A DNA stretch of 44,584 nucleotides from Actinomycetota bacterium (GTDB taxonomy: Bacteria > Actinomycetota > Thermoleophilia > RBG-16-64-13). Of the stretch, positions 33,158 through 41,759 are shown in pieces (the stretch's first letter is position 1; each line of letters opens with the position of its first letter). The notes below the pieces were generated by a model. The model was not told the origin of the DNA, did no database searches, and saw nothing but the letters and a program-made list of their open reading frames with translations. The DNA is taken from contig JAAYJE010000117.1 in assembly GCA_012523095.1 (NCBI GenBank), forward strand, positions 1-44,584, written 5' to 3'. Made by a program: the position numbers and the translations under genes.

Positions 33158-35773
33158 GTGCGCGCCGGACTGGTCGACTGGTTCGTGCGGAGGGCCGGGC
33201 TTGCGCGTTTCACCACGATCTTCACCGCGTTTGGTGTCGCACTCCCCGCCTTAGTCGGCGTAGGCCCGTCCATCGCGCTGGTGAGTCTGGCGGTGGTCGT
33301 GATGGTCGCCACCTTCGCGACAGCGCGGAGCCGTATCCGTCCCGCCGGTCGGAGGGTTTCAGGCCTGCTTGTGGTTCTGGTGTTGCTGATCGGGTTCTTC
33401 GCGGGTTATGTCGTGGGCGGCATTCGTGTGGTTGCGCTGACAAGCAGCGCGCTCCAGTCCCGCATAGGTGACACGGTGAGCGTCGAGCTGGTCATCACCG
33501 GAGAGGTGAGGTCCAACGCGGGATGGCAGAGTGCGCCGACGGTGGTGAGGTGGCTCGGCGGTCGCCAGGGACCCGACGCCGACCAGGATCCCGCTCTCGG
33601 CGAGAGAGTGCTTCTGGAGGTCACCCCCGAGGAAAGCGTCACGCCGATGGACTTGAGTCAGGGCCTTATCTTGGCCTGCGAGGTGACCGTGCGGGCGCCG
33701 GACGGACCTTCCGCATCCGGCTACGACCAAGCCCGCCGACTGCGCCACCAGGGTATCGAGGTAGTCCTTCGTGCCGAAGGAACAGGCTCTCTATCGGTGC
33801 TGGGCAGACGGGACGGAGTCGCCGGCTGGTTCGATGGGCTCAGGTCCCGGGCCAAGACTCATCTGGGCTTGGGGCCCGATGCACGCGTGGGTGAGACCCT
33901 GAAGGGCCTGGTCCTAGGTGATACGAGTGGCGTGGACAAGAACTGGCTCGAGGCCTTCCGGAGGGCGGGTACCGCGCACATGTTCGCAGTCAGCGGACTG
34001 CATGTCGGGAGCGTCGCGGCCATGATGATCGGATTGGCCCGATTGTTGAGGGCTGCGCGCTGGGTGGGCTTCCTCCTGGCAGCCGTCTCGGCGCTGCTCA
34101 TGATCCCATTCATCGGCGCGTCACCTTCCATCGTCAGGGCGGCGGTCATGATAGTCGTTGTTGTCATGGGGCAATGGATAGGCAGGGGGCGCGACCAGTG
34201 GCAGGTGCTGGCGCTCGCCGCCGTGGTGATACTGGCGATAAATCCTTTTGCTATCTTCGATGTGGGCTTCCAAATGTCGTTCGGTGCAGTGGCGGGGATC
34301 GTGGCCCTTGCGCATCCTCTTGAGAGGCTCCTGCAACGCTTTCCTGCCGGCCTCCGTTCGAATATGGCGGTCTCCATGGCGGCCAGCATAGGGACGGCGC
34401 CCATCTCGTTGATGGTCTTCGGAAGGACCTCCTTGGTCTCTCCGTTGGCCAACCTCCTGGTGGTGCCTCTCCTCCCGGTGGCGATGGGGTTGGGTTTGGC
34501 GGGCGCGTTTCTAGGTTTCGTCTGGGAAGGTCTTAGTCGCGCCTCGAACACACTGGCGTCCCCACTCCTCATGTGGACGATCCTTATCTCTCGTCTATGT
34601 GCCGGCGTGCCGGTCTTGGAGACCGCCTTCTTAGGCCGGGCGCTGTTCGCGGTGAGTGTGGGGGCTGCTGTGCTGCCGGTCTCTCTAGCGGTCTGTGGAC
34701 GCGTGGTCCGTGCCCCTTTTGGCCTTCCTCTGCCATTCTTCCGGCGTTGCATCGCCTGGGCGCGGTCACACCGGCCACGCGGACGGCGCCGGGGCGCGAC
34801 CCTCGGGGTCGGGCTGATCCTGCTCGGTTTGGTGCTTGGGGCGACGGCCTACCCGGGGGTCGTGCGGGGTGTTGAGGCGCTACAGGGACTCGCATCCGGC
34901 AGAGGATGGCCTGATCACACCGAGATACGCATACTGGACGTCGGACAGGGCAATGCCACACTTATACGGACCTCGGGCCGCCATACTTTGCTGTTCGATG
35001 GCGGCCCGGCCGGTTGCAACCTGGCTCGGCAGCTGCGTGACCTTGGGGTTCGCTCACTCGATGTGGTGGTGATCTCACATCCACACGCGGATCATTTTGC
35101 AGGCCTGTTGGAGTCGCTGGGGAGCCTGCAGGTGAAGACGCTGGTGGACCAGGTGGAGGTGGTCGCCGCGTCGGCGGCCGAGGTGCGGACATCCGGCGCC
35201 GACGGCCGTGGTAGCGGTGCTGAAGCGGCCAAGTACCTGAAACTGCGCCGAGAGCTGGCTTCGGACGGGTGCAGATATGTATTCGCCCGCACCGGCTATT
35301 CCTTGAAGGTGGACGACGTCGTTGTGCGCCTGTATGGCCCTGCCGATCCGATCACGATCGTGGATGGGCCGGATCCATGGGCGGCTGAGTATGGGCCTCC
35401 CTCAGGTGACGAGTTGAACGACGCCTCCGTGGTGGCGTTGGTGAGCGTGGGCGCCATCGATATCTTACTTCCGGGCGACGCGGAGGCCGACGCGCTCGGC
35501 AGATACCCACTGCCGGAGGTGGAGATGATAGTGGTCCCTCATCACGGCAGCCAGGGGGCGGTCTCCACCCGTCTGCTGCAAGGAGTCCGTCCGAAGGTGG
35601 CAGTCGTATCGGTGGGGGAAGACAACTCGTTCGGGCACCCACATGCGGACACGATGTCGATCTTGGACGAGGCGGTGGGTGCGGTCCTGCGCACGGATAC
35701 CTCTGGTTGGGTATCCTGTGAACTGAAAGGAGACACGATGCTCATCACTTTGGAAAGGAAGCCGGTCCGGTGA
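33158..35773 (+). CDS. comEC: Competence protein ComEC (DNA channel with C-terminal metallo-beta-lactamase domain)
   Basis: Membrane channel carrying single-stranded DNA into the cytosol. The 871-residue product has an N-terminal membrane pair and a DUF4131/OB-like region (to about 230). A competence domain follows with AHMFAVSGLHVG and many helices. The C-terminal beta-lactamase-fold domain has LDVGQGNATLI, SHPHADH, LPGDAE, VVPHHGS and FGHPH, likely a nuclease for the non-transported strand. A Gly/Ala/Asp-rich insert interrupts that domain near ASAAEVRTSGADG. GTG 33158 is my start; the open frame extends a little upstream into comEA. The stop overlaps the holA start. Confidence 0.93.
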   Translation: MRAGLVDWFVRRAGLARFTTIFTAFGVALPALVGVGPSIALVSLAVVVMVATFATARSRIRPAGRRVSGLLVVLVLLIGFFAGYVVGGIRVVALTSSALQSRIGDTVSVELVITGEVRSNAGWQSAPTVVRWLGGRQGPDADQDPALGERVLLEVTPEESVTPMDLSQGLILACEVTVRAPDGPSASGYDQARRLRHQGIEVVLRAEGTGSLSVLGRRDGVAGWFDGLRSRAKTHLGLGPDARVGETLKGLVLGDTSGVDKNWLEAFRRAGTAHMFAVSGLHVGSVAAMMIGLARLLRAARWVGFLLAAVSALLMIPFIGASPSIVRAAVMIVVVVMGQWIGRGRDQWQVLALAAVVILAINPFAIFDVGFQMSFGAVAGIVALAHPLERLLQRFPAGLRSNMAVSMAASIGTAPISLMVFGRTSLVSPLANLLVVPLLPVAMGLGLAGAFLGFVWEGLSRASNTLASPLLMWTILISRLCAGVPVLETAFLGRALFAVSVGAAVLPVSLAVCGRVVRAPFGLPLPFFRRCIAWARSHRPRGRRRGATLGVGLILLGLVLGATAYPGVVRGVEALQGLASGRGWPDHTEIRILDVGQGNATLIRTSGRHTLLFDGGPAGCNLARQLRDLGVRSLDVVVISHPHADHFAGLLESLGSLQVKTLVDQVEVVAASAAEVRTSGADGRGSGAEAAKYLKLRRELASDGCRYVFARTGYSLKVDDVVVRLYGPADPITIVDGPDPWAAEYGPPSGDELNDASVVALVSVGAIDILLPGDAEADALGRYPLPEVEMIVVPHHGSQGAVSTRLLQGVRPKVAVVSVGEDNSFGHPHADTMSILDEAVGAVLRTDTSGWVSCELKGDTMLITLERKPVR

Positions 35774-36747
35774 CCCACGCAGCACGCCGGCCTCTCAAAC
35801 CTGCCTATCTGATCTTGGGAGATGACTTGCCCAAGGTTGAGACGGCCCTCAAACGTCTCAGGACTCGGATCAAGGAGCAATCGGGTAGCGACCTCAACAT
35901 CGACGAGTTCGACGCCTCGGTCGACCCTGGATCCCAGGTGGTCAACGCGGCCAATACCCTGGCCTTCCTGGGAGGTACCCGGCTCGTGCTCGTCGAAGAG
36001 GTGCAGGCCTGGCTCAAGGCGGACAAGGAGGTCGTCGCTGCCTATCTTCGGTCTCCGGCCCCGGACGCGTGTCTCGTCTTGGTGGCCGAGAAACTCCCAG
36101 CCGGTGATCTGCTGCGCGCCGCCATGCGGGAGCACGGTGACGTGCTCGAGTTCATGGCCCCCAAAGAAAGACAGCTGCCGGGCTGGTTGGTGGAGGCCGC
36201 CGCTTCCAGGTTGCAGATGAGTCTTGGGATCAACGAGGCTCGGCTCATCGTCCAGCGGTGTGGCGCCAACCAGGCCATCTTGCTGAGGGAGCTGGAGAAG
36301 CTCCACACGTATGCCGGAAACCGAGCGGTCACGACCGACGATATCCGTCTTCTCACCACTCCCACCATCGAGGCGAACATCTTCAACCTGCTCGATTCGC
36401 TGGCTCTGAACAGGGGATCGGAAACGTTCGCGGCGGCCGCTGAGCTCCTGGCCTCCGGGGAGGCGCCTGCAGGACTGTTCAACCGTATCCTCCGGCACTT
36501 CCAGAATCTCAGCCGAGTCGCCGCCATGCGGGATGAGGGGATGAGCCAGGAAGCCATTCGAACGGAACTCAAGATGAAACCGTATCCGGTGCGCAAGCTT
36601 GTGGAACAGTCCACCGCTCTCGGTACGGACGGCATCGCCCGGCGGCTGGCGGCGCTGGCCGACACAGATGCCCGTATGAAAGGCATGGGCGCCCTGCCGG
36701 ACGAAATGGAGCTGCAGCTGTGCCTTGGCCGGGTTCTGGGTGCGTGA
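35770..36747 (+). CDS. holA: DNA polymerase III subunit delta
   Basis: Subunit of the clamp-loader complex that opens the sliding clamp. The 325-residue product shows the HolA pattern: PAYLILGDD at the start, a DEFDAS segment, ANTLAFLGGTRLVLVEEV, then the middle AAA-like region ending in LLRELEKL, and the C-terminal collar with NIFNLLDSLALNRG and KMKPYPVRKL. Start GTG 35770 overlaps the comEC stop (GTGA) and has AAGGAAG about 12 bases upstream. The comEA-comEC-holA-rpsT order is common in Gram-positives. Confidence 0.93.
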   Translation: MTHAARRPLKPAYLILGDDLPKVETALKRLRTRIKEQSGSDLNIDEFDASVDPGSQVVNAANTLAFLGGTRLVLVEEVQAWLKADKEVVAAYLRSPAPDACLVLVAEKLPAGDLLRAAMREHGDVLEFMAPKERQLPGWLVEAAASRLQMSLGINEARLIVQRCGANQAILLRELEKLHTYAGNRAVTTDDIRLLTTPTIEANIFNLLDSLALNRGSETFAAAAELLASGEAPAGLFNRILRHFQNLSRVAAMRDEGMSQEAIRTELKMKPYPVRKLVEQSTALGTDGIARRLAALADTDARMKGMGALPDEMELQLCLGRVLGA

Positions 36748-36826
36748 AACGGCTCTACGTGTGAACCGTCGAGGTCGGCCTGTGGGACGGGGGAGCGCCG
36801 CGCCGCGCGCGGCTACTCAGAGGGTT

Positions 36827-37087
36827 CTAGAGTTGGGAGAGGAGTCGCGCTACCCTCGACTTCTTGCGCGCCGCGTTGTTGCTGTGTATGGCATTGCGGG
36901 CGGCTGCCTTGTCGATGGTGGAGGTCAGCTTCTTGGCCGTTTCAGCAGCGGCATCGGTGTCACCGGCGGTCACAGAGTCCTTGAGGCGCCGGAAGTACGT
37001 CTTGATAGACGACTTGTAGCGCAGATTCTCCAACCTCTGCCGCTGGGCGATGCGGACTCTTTTGCGCTGCTGCTTGGTATTAGCCAA
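36827..37087 (-). CDS. rpsT: 30S ribosomal protein S20, TTG start
   Basis: Small-subunit protein, 86 residues, binding 16S rRNA. Basic helices with MANTKQQRKR at the start, NLRYKSSIKTYFRR and the C-terminal RNAARKKSRVARLL are typical. The start is TTG 37087 with GGGAGGAG in front. Starting S20 at TTG is known from E. coli, where it is needed for feedback control of its own translation; whether the same applies here is inference. It converges with holA over 79 bases that contain only a GC-rich hairpin (near 36787-36805) without a U run. A TATGCT -10-like element (37134-37129) is shared with the divergent murJ. Confidence 0.96.
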   Translation of the reverse strand: MANTKQQRKRVRIAQRQRLENLRYKSSIKTYFRRLKDSVTAGDTDAAAETAKKLTSTIDKAAARNAIHSNNAARKKSRVARLLSQL

Positions 37088-37144
37088 TCTTCGCTCCTCC
37101 CATCTTCCCTAGAAAGTCGGAGCAGTCTAGCATAACGGTCGCGC

Positions 37145-38812
37145 ATGGGCAATGAGACTAACAGCAACAGGCGAAGACTAGCGACGGCGGCCGCCTTCCT
37201 CATGGCGGCGACCGCCGGCTCCCGGATATTGGGGCTGATACGGGAGGTCATCGCCAACGCCTATCTGGGCATGGGGGCCGAGATGGGCGCGTACACGCAG
37301 GCCATCAAGGTGCCGAACTTGGTACGCACTCTCCTGGCCGACACGGCTCTATCGGCCGCCTTCATCCCGGTCTTCTCGGGTCTTCTCGAAAAGAAACGGA
37401 GCCGCGAAGCGTGGCAGGTGGCCTTCACTGTGACCGTCGCGGCTACGCTGGCTCTCGGAGTCGTTACGGTGCTGGGAGTGGTCTTCGCGCCCGCGATCAT
37501 CAAGGTGGTATCGCCGGGCTGGGTCGGCAAGTATCCCGAATCCGTCGCGCTGGCTGCGCACTTGATGCAGATCATGTTCCCAACGGTGTTGGTAATGGGC
37601 ATCGCCGGGATCTTCATGGGCATCCTCAACTCCTACGATCATTTCTCTATGCCGGCGATCGCGCCTATCGTCTGGAACGTGATCATCATCATCGTGGTGG
37701 CGGTGTTCTCCGATCGCTATGGGTTCGAGGCGCTTGCCTGGGGAGTGATGCTGGGCACCCTGGCGGAGTTCTTTCTCCTGGTGCCCTTCGTCTGGAAGCG
37801 CCGTTGGCGGCGGGGCGTCGTTGCGCCCGACCAGGCCGTCGTCGCGGACGAACCTTCGCCTTGGCGGTTGGCTTTGCGCAGCCCGGAGGTGAAGAAGATC
37901 GGCATTCTTCTCGGGCCGGTCATCCTGAGTCTGGGGATCGTCAACTTCAACGCGTTCATCGGGACGATCGTGGCCTCGCTCATCGGGCAGGCGGCTCCGG
38001 CCTATATCGACAAGGCGTTCCGCCTCTATCAACTGCCGCAGGGCATGTTCGCCATCGCCATCGGCACAGTGCTGTTCCCGGCCCTGTCACGCCACGGAGC
38101 GGCCAAACGGATGGCCGAGTTCCGCGCGGATCTCTCGCTGGGGATCCGGCAGATCTTCTTCGTCACGTTGCCCTTCGCCGCGTTCTTCTCCGTACTTTCC
38201 GAGCCGACCGTGCGGCTCATCTATGAGTACGGGAAGGTGGTTGGCGACGAAGCGGCTATCTCGGGGACCTCCTCGGCGCTCCTCTTCTACAGCTTGGGCA
38301 TGGCGTTCGTAAGCGTGAATACACTGCTTAACAGAGCTTTCTATAGTATTCAGAAGTCTTGGGTGCCGCTTGTCATGGGAGCCGCAAACCTGGCGGTCAA
38401 CGCGGCGATCATGCTGTTTCTTTATGAGTCCATGGGGGTCGGCGGCATCACACTGGCCACCTCGGTGGTGAGCATCATCAACTTCTTCGGGCTGATGGTG
38501 TTGCTCAGCCCCCGTATCGGGGGCTTGGACGCGCGCCGGATAGCCTGGTCGGCGGGAAGATCTATCATCGCTCTCATCCCCTTAGTGGGTGTCGCCTACG
38601 GTGTCTGGTATGGGCTCGATGTCGCTCTCGGCGGGGGTCTGTGGCAGAAGATCGTGTCGGTCTTGGTAGCCTACGCGGCCGGAGGAGGCGTCTACATCTT
38701 CGCCGCGTGGGCCATGCGCATGCCCGAACTGCGCGACGTGCTGAACGTGATCCGGCGGCGACGCCACCCTCGGGAGACGGATGAGGTCATCGATCTGGAG
38801 GGTAGGAGCTAG
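37145..38812 (+). CDS. murJ: Lipid II flippase MurJ (MviN family)
   Basis: Polytopic membrane protein that flips lipid II for peptidoglycan synthesis. The 555-residue product has about 14 hydrophobic segments. The start region contains the MurJ hallmark SRILGLIREVIANAYLG, followed by VPNLVRTLLADTALSAAFIPVF, then GIVNFNAFIGT and RLYQLPQGMFAIAIGTVLFPALSRH, also conserved. ATG 37145 has no Shine-Dalgarno; TAGCAT at 37128-37133 may be a -10 giving a leader of only a few bases. The stop codon TAG shares CTAG with the stop of the convergent cyclase gene. Confidence 0.95.
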   Translation: MGNETNSNRRRLATAAAFLMAATAGSRILGLIREVIANAYLGMGAEMGAYTQAIKVPNLVRTLLADTALSAAFIPVFSGLLEKKRSREAWQVAFTVTVAATLALGVVTVLGVVFAPAIIKVVSPGWVGKYPESVALAAHLMQIMFPTVLVMGIAGIFMGILNSYDHFSMPAIAPIVWNVIIIIVVAVFSDRYGFEALAWGVMLGTLAEFFLLVPFVWKRRWRRGVVAPDQAVVADEPSPWRLALRSPEVKKIGILLGPVILSLGIVNFNAFIGTIVASLIGQAAPAYIDKAFRLYQLPQGMFAIAIGTVLFPALSRHGAAKRMAEFRADLSLGIRQIFFVTLPFAAFFSVLSEPTVRLIYEYGKVVGDEAAISGTSSALLFYSLGMAFVSVNTLLNRAFYSIQKSWVPLVMGAANLAVNAAIMLFLYESMGVGGITLATSVVSIINFFGLMVLLSPRIGGLDARRIAWSAGRSIIALIPLVGVAYGVWYGLDVALGGGLWQKIVSVLVAYAAGGGVYIFAAWAMRMPELRDVLNVIRRRRHPRETDEVIDLEGRS

Positions 38813-40131
38813 GAGCCGGACGAACGCGCGGTCTCGTTGGCCCCGAGACCCTGCAGCAGTCCGGCCGGGCCGATGCAACAGTTCCTTCCTGTGGCCTTTG
38901 CGTCGTAGAGTCGCTCGTCGGCAAGGCTGATGATGGCTTCGACGGTGAGCGTCTCACGCGGGAACTCAGCGCTGTCGGCCAGCCCGCAGCTGAAGGTGAG
39001 GTGGATCTCGCGCCCCTCGAAGATGAAGGCCTTGTGACGCACCGTTCTCATGATCCGCTCGATCATGGCGAAGGTCTCCCAGGCGGATCCGGTCCGGGAT
39101 ATGATGATGAACTCCTCGCCGCCGTACCTGCCCAGCAGGTCGTACTGCCTGATCATGGACGCCACGGTCCGGGTGAATTCCTTGAGCGCGAAGTCACCAG
39201 CCTGATGACCGTGGATGTCGTTGACGGTCTTGAAATGGTCGATGTCTAGGATCGATACACAGAAGCTGCTGTCGCCGCGCGAATGTTCGGCCACCATCTC
39301 CAGGAGGCGTTCGAACACATATCGTCGGTTGTACACGTCGGTGAGGCAATCGCGGGTGGCCAGTTCGTGGATCCGGCGCTCCATGATCTTTTTCTCGGTG
39401 ATGTCCCGACACACGCAGAAGATGAGCTTCTGGCCGCCGTAATACACGCCGTTGCTGCTGATCTCCACGTCGAGGAACGTGCCGTCCTTGCGTTTGTGAC
39501 GGGTCTCGAAGTGATCTCCCACCTCGTCCACGGTCGCCATCATCTGGAGCACGACGTCCTTCGGGTGCGCCGCCTCCCAATCATAGATCCTGAGCTTGTA
39601 GACCTCCTCGATCGTGTAACCGAGCATGCAGGCGAAGCGTTCGTTGGCCTCGACCACCTTGCCGTGCCGGTCCAGGATCACGATGCCGTCTCTAGACTTC
39701 TCAACCATCACCCGCCGCCGGTTGATGTCGTCCTGCAGCTCTTGTTCGGCCAGCTTGTGCTTGGTCACTTCCGTGGTGTGCCCCACGATACCCATACCGT
39801 TACCGTCGGCGTCGTCGAGTCTGTGCATGGTGATCTCGTACAACCGGGTCAGGTCGCCATCGACGTATTCGAAGAGCACGGTCTGCGATTCGCCGGTCCG
39901 CAGGACGCTGGGGTACGGGCAGCCCGGACACGGCTCGGGCCTATCGTGGAAGGTCTCGTAGCATCTCTTGCCGGTCAAGGGCGTCTTCTCGCGATGGAGA
40001 TCCTTAATCGTGTCATTGGCTAAGAGTATGCTGAAGTCCGTGTCTAAGACGACGACGCCATCCCTGATCGCGTCCAACGCCCATCGTGCCAGTAGGTCGT
40101 TATCTCCGATGTCGAGACCCCGAAGTGTCAT
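38809..40131 (-). CDS. PAS-PAS-GGDEF diguanylate cyclase
   Basis: A 440-residue cytoplasmic sensor that should make cyclic di-GMP. Two PAS domains (about residues 15-130 and 135-255) come before the cyclase domain. The active site is GGEEF (337-341), and an I-site RQYD (328-331) sits five residues before it, in the place that allows product inhibition. The first PAS contains CYETFHDRPEPCPGCP, a cysteine cluster seen in some redox or metal-sensing PAS domains, so an oxygen, redox or metal signal is plausible. No membrane segment or receiver domain is present. ATG 40131 is preceded by only a weak purine stretch. It overlaps murJ tail to tail by 4 bases. Confidence 0.93.
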   Translation of the reverse strand: MTLRGLDIGDNDLLARWALDAIRDGVVVLDTDFSILLANDTIKDLHREKTPLTGKRCYETFHDRPEPCPGCPYPSVLRTGESQTVLFEYVDGDLTRLYEITMHRLDDADGNGMGIVGHTTEVTKHKLAEQELQDDINRRRVMVEKSRDGIVILDRHGKVVEANERFACMLGYTIEEVYKLRIYDWEAAHPKDVVLQMMATVDEVGDHFETRHKRKDGTFLDVEISSNGVYYGGQKLIFCVCRDITEKKIMERRIHELATRDCLTDVYNRRYVFERLLEMVAEHSRGDSSFCVSILDIDHFKTVNDIHGHQAGDFALKEFTRTVASMIRQYDLLGRYGGEEFIIISRTGSAWETFAMIERIMRTVRHKAFIFEGREIHLTFSCGLADSAEFPRETLTVEAIISLADERLYDAKATGRNCCIGPAGLLQGLGANETARSSGS

Positions 40132-40233
40132 TCGGCCTGTTTCCAGTCAAGTATTGATCACGCCGCAACGCCCCCCATGGCGCAGCGTCATTATTCATAT
40201 CGACATCTCACGACAAGAAGTTAGCGAACCGCA

Positions 40234-41178
40234 TCACTCAGGACGAAAAAGACCGTGGGTCAGCGACGCCTCGTCTTGCGCCGCCGCTGCAGATAGTGTC
40301 AGTCTGTGCAGGTCCACGAGGCCTTCCGCGGTTAGATCCCGGCCGATGTACCCTCCCGCCAAGACGAAAGCGACGGCCTCGGCGTGCCTCCGGCACCAAT
40401 CGAACACCATCCTCTCACGTTCAGCCAGCATGCCGCGGGTGATGCCGGGGAAACCACCGGTGGGGCATCCTTCGAAGGGGTCCATCCCCGCGTTGTAGAG
40501 ACAGAGGTCGAATCGGGAGGTCCGGTCCTCGATCCGCCGTAGGCCTTGCTCGATATCGGCCAGGTACTTGCCGGCGTCCTGCGTGATCCGCAGCCGGATT
40601 CGTTGGTCACCGTCGGCGGCTGTGGTCTCGTAATAGTCGAAGGTGTTCACTGCCACGTCCACCTGCCAAATGCGAGGGTCTTCGGCGATCAGGGATGCCG
40701 TACCGCCGCCGCAATGGGCGTCCAGATCGAGGATCAACACCGATTGGGCCCCGGCGGCGAGGGCTTCGCGAGCTGCGATCACCAGCCCGTTGAAGGTGCA
40801 GAAACCGGCGCCCATACCCCGTCGGGCATGGTGGAGGCCGCTGGAGAGCGATCCGGACACTCCAGTCTTCAACGCTTCGAGGCAGGCGGCGACGGCGCCT
40901 CCGTTCGAAGACAGGACCATCGGCCAGAGTCCGGGGTCCCACTCGAACCCCTGTGACTCGGCGAGTCGACGCGGAACGCCTGTCTGGACGGCGCGAACGT
41001 ATTCTGGGTCATGGATCTCGACCAGCTGATCCCAGGTCAGGACCGGCGGCTCGACAAGCTTGACACCCGCGATGGGGAAGGCGACGAGGGAGTCGGCCAC
41101 CCACTTCGCTTTGCGCGTGGTCTCGAAAGCGTAGGCGGAGCCGACGTAAGCAGGGCTGTGGAACACCTTCAAAGCCAT
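40234..41178 (-). CDS. HDAC/AcuC-family zinc-dependent deacetylase
   Basis: A 314-residue member of the histone-deacetylase superfamily, which in bacteria includes AcuC (lysine deacetylase) and acetylpolyamine amidohydrolases. Motifs: SGLHHARRGMGAGFCTFN with the His pair at 116-117, DLDAHCGGGT with zinc ligands Asp153 and His155, and NAGMDP with Asp233, then a Gly-Gly-Tyr. The active site therefore looks complete. ATG 41178 follows immediately on the stop of the acetyltransferase gene, with AGAGGTGA overlapping as ribosome binding site, so the two are coupled. Substrate (acetyl-lysine protein or small amide) is not decided by sequence. Confidence 0.9.
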   Translation of the reverse strand: MALKVFHSPAYVGSAYAFETTRKAKWVADSLVAFPIAGVKLVEPPVLTWDQLVEIHDPEYVRAVQTGVPRRLAESQGFEWDPGLWPMVLSSNGGAVAACLEALKTGVSGSLSSGLHHARRGMGAGFCTFNGLVIAAREALAAGAQSVLILDLDAHCGGGTASLIAEDPRIWQVDVAVNTFDYYETTAADGDQRIRLRITQDAGKYLADIEQGLRRIEDRTSRFDLCLYNAGMDPFEGCPTGGFPGITRGMLAERERMVFDWCRRHAEAVAFVLAGGYIGRDLTAEGLVDLHRLTLSAAAAQDEASLTHGLFRPE

Positions 41179-41685
41179 TCACCTCTCGATCATCCGTCGC
41201 ATCGTCGACCAACCGGGCGCCTGACTGCCCACGGTGGCGAAACCCCATCTCTCGTAGAAGGCGATGGCCCGGTCGTTCTTCTCCCAGACATCAAGCCATA
41301 CTACATCGCAACATCTGTCGGCGGCCAGTGCGAAGCAGCTCTCCATCAGAGCTCGGCCGACGCCGCGTCCGACCCAGGCGGCGTCGGCGTAGAAACGGGC
41401 GATCTCCATGGGCGCGGCGCCGCCTACGGAATCGGGGGAGTAGCCGAATCGGAGTCTCGCGTATGCGATTGATGCCCCTTCCGCCTCCGCGATCAGAAAG
41501 ATCGCGTCCGGGTCGTCCAGGGCGCCGGACTTGACGTCGGGTCTGAACGTGAGGGACAGGTAGTCGGCCTGTGCATCAGTCTTCTCCGGGCCGAAGGTGT
41601 CTCGGAGTGTCCGCGCGCCGAGGTCGGCAAGGGCCTCGGCGTCGGCCTGCGTCGCTGTACGGATGAGCAAACTCGGATCTGTCAT
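41179..41685 (-). CDS. GNAT-family N-acetyltransferase
   Basis: A 168-residue acetyl-CoA-dependent transferase. The acetyl-CoA-binding segment is WVGRGVGRALMES (motif A, Q/RxxGxG/A), followed by WLDVWEKNDRAIAFYERWGF, the standard motif B. It abuts the deacetylase gene directly, stop to start, on the minus strand, forming a writer/eraser pair. ATG 41685 has only a weak site. A 7-bp inverted repeat lies 21 bases upstream. The acceptor could be a protein lysine, as for AcuA acting on acetyl-CoA synthetase, or a small molecule. Confidence 0.88.
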   Translation of the reverse strand: MTDPSLLIRTATQADAEALADLGARTLRDTFGPEKTDAQADYLSLTFRPDVKSGALDDPDAIFLIAEAEGASIAYARLRFGYSPDSVGGAAPMEIARFYADAAWVGRGVGRALMESCFALAADRCCDVVWLDVWEKNDRAIAFYERWGFATVGSQAPGWSTMRRMIER

Positions 41686-41705
41686 TCAGGCCATCAGCCC
41701 TCGTG

Positions 41706-41722
41706 TCATGCACCATGCATGA
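41706..41722. promoter_or_regulatory. Inverted repeat upstream of the acetyltransferase gene
   Basis: TCATGCA (41706-41712) and TGCATGA (41716-41722) flank CCA. It lies between the ferredoxin-subunit stop and the acetyltransferase start, and could be an operator or a small hairpin. No factor can be named. Confidence 0.35.
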
Positions 41723-41759
41723 GTACGGAGCGCCTCCCCTTGGTCTTCTTCCCCAATAG

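Noticed and set aside
36787-36805. GC-rich hairpin between holA and rpsT as a terminator
   Set aside because: It has a stem but no U tract on either strand; it is mentioned only in the rpsT entry.
40190-40216. Possible minus-strand promoter for the cyclase gene (TTGTCG and AATAAT)
   Set aside because: The spacer is only 15 bases and the -35 is weak, so it was not listed as a feature.
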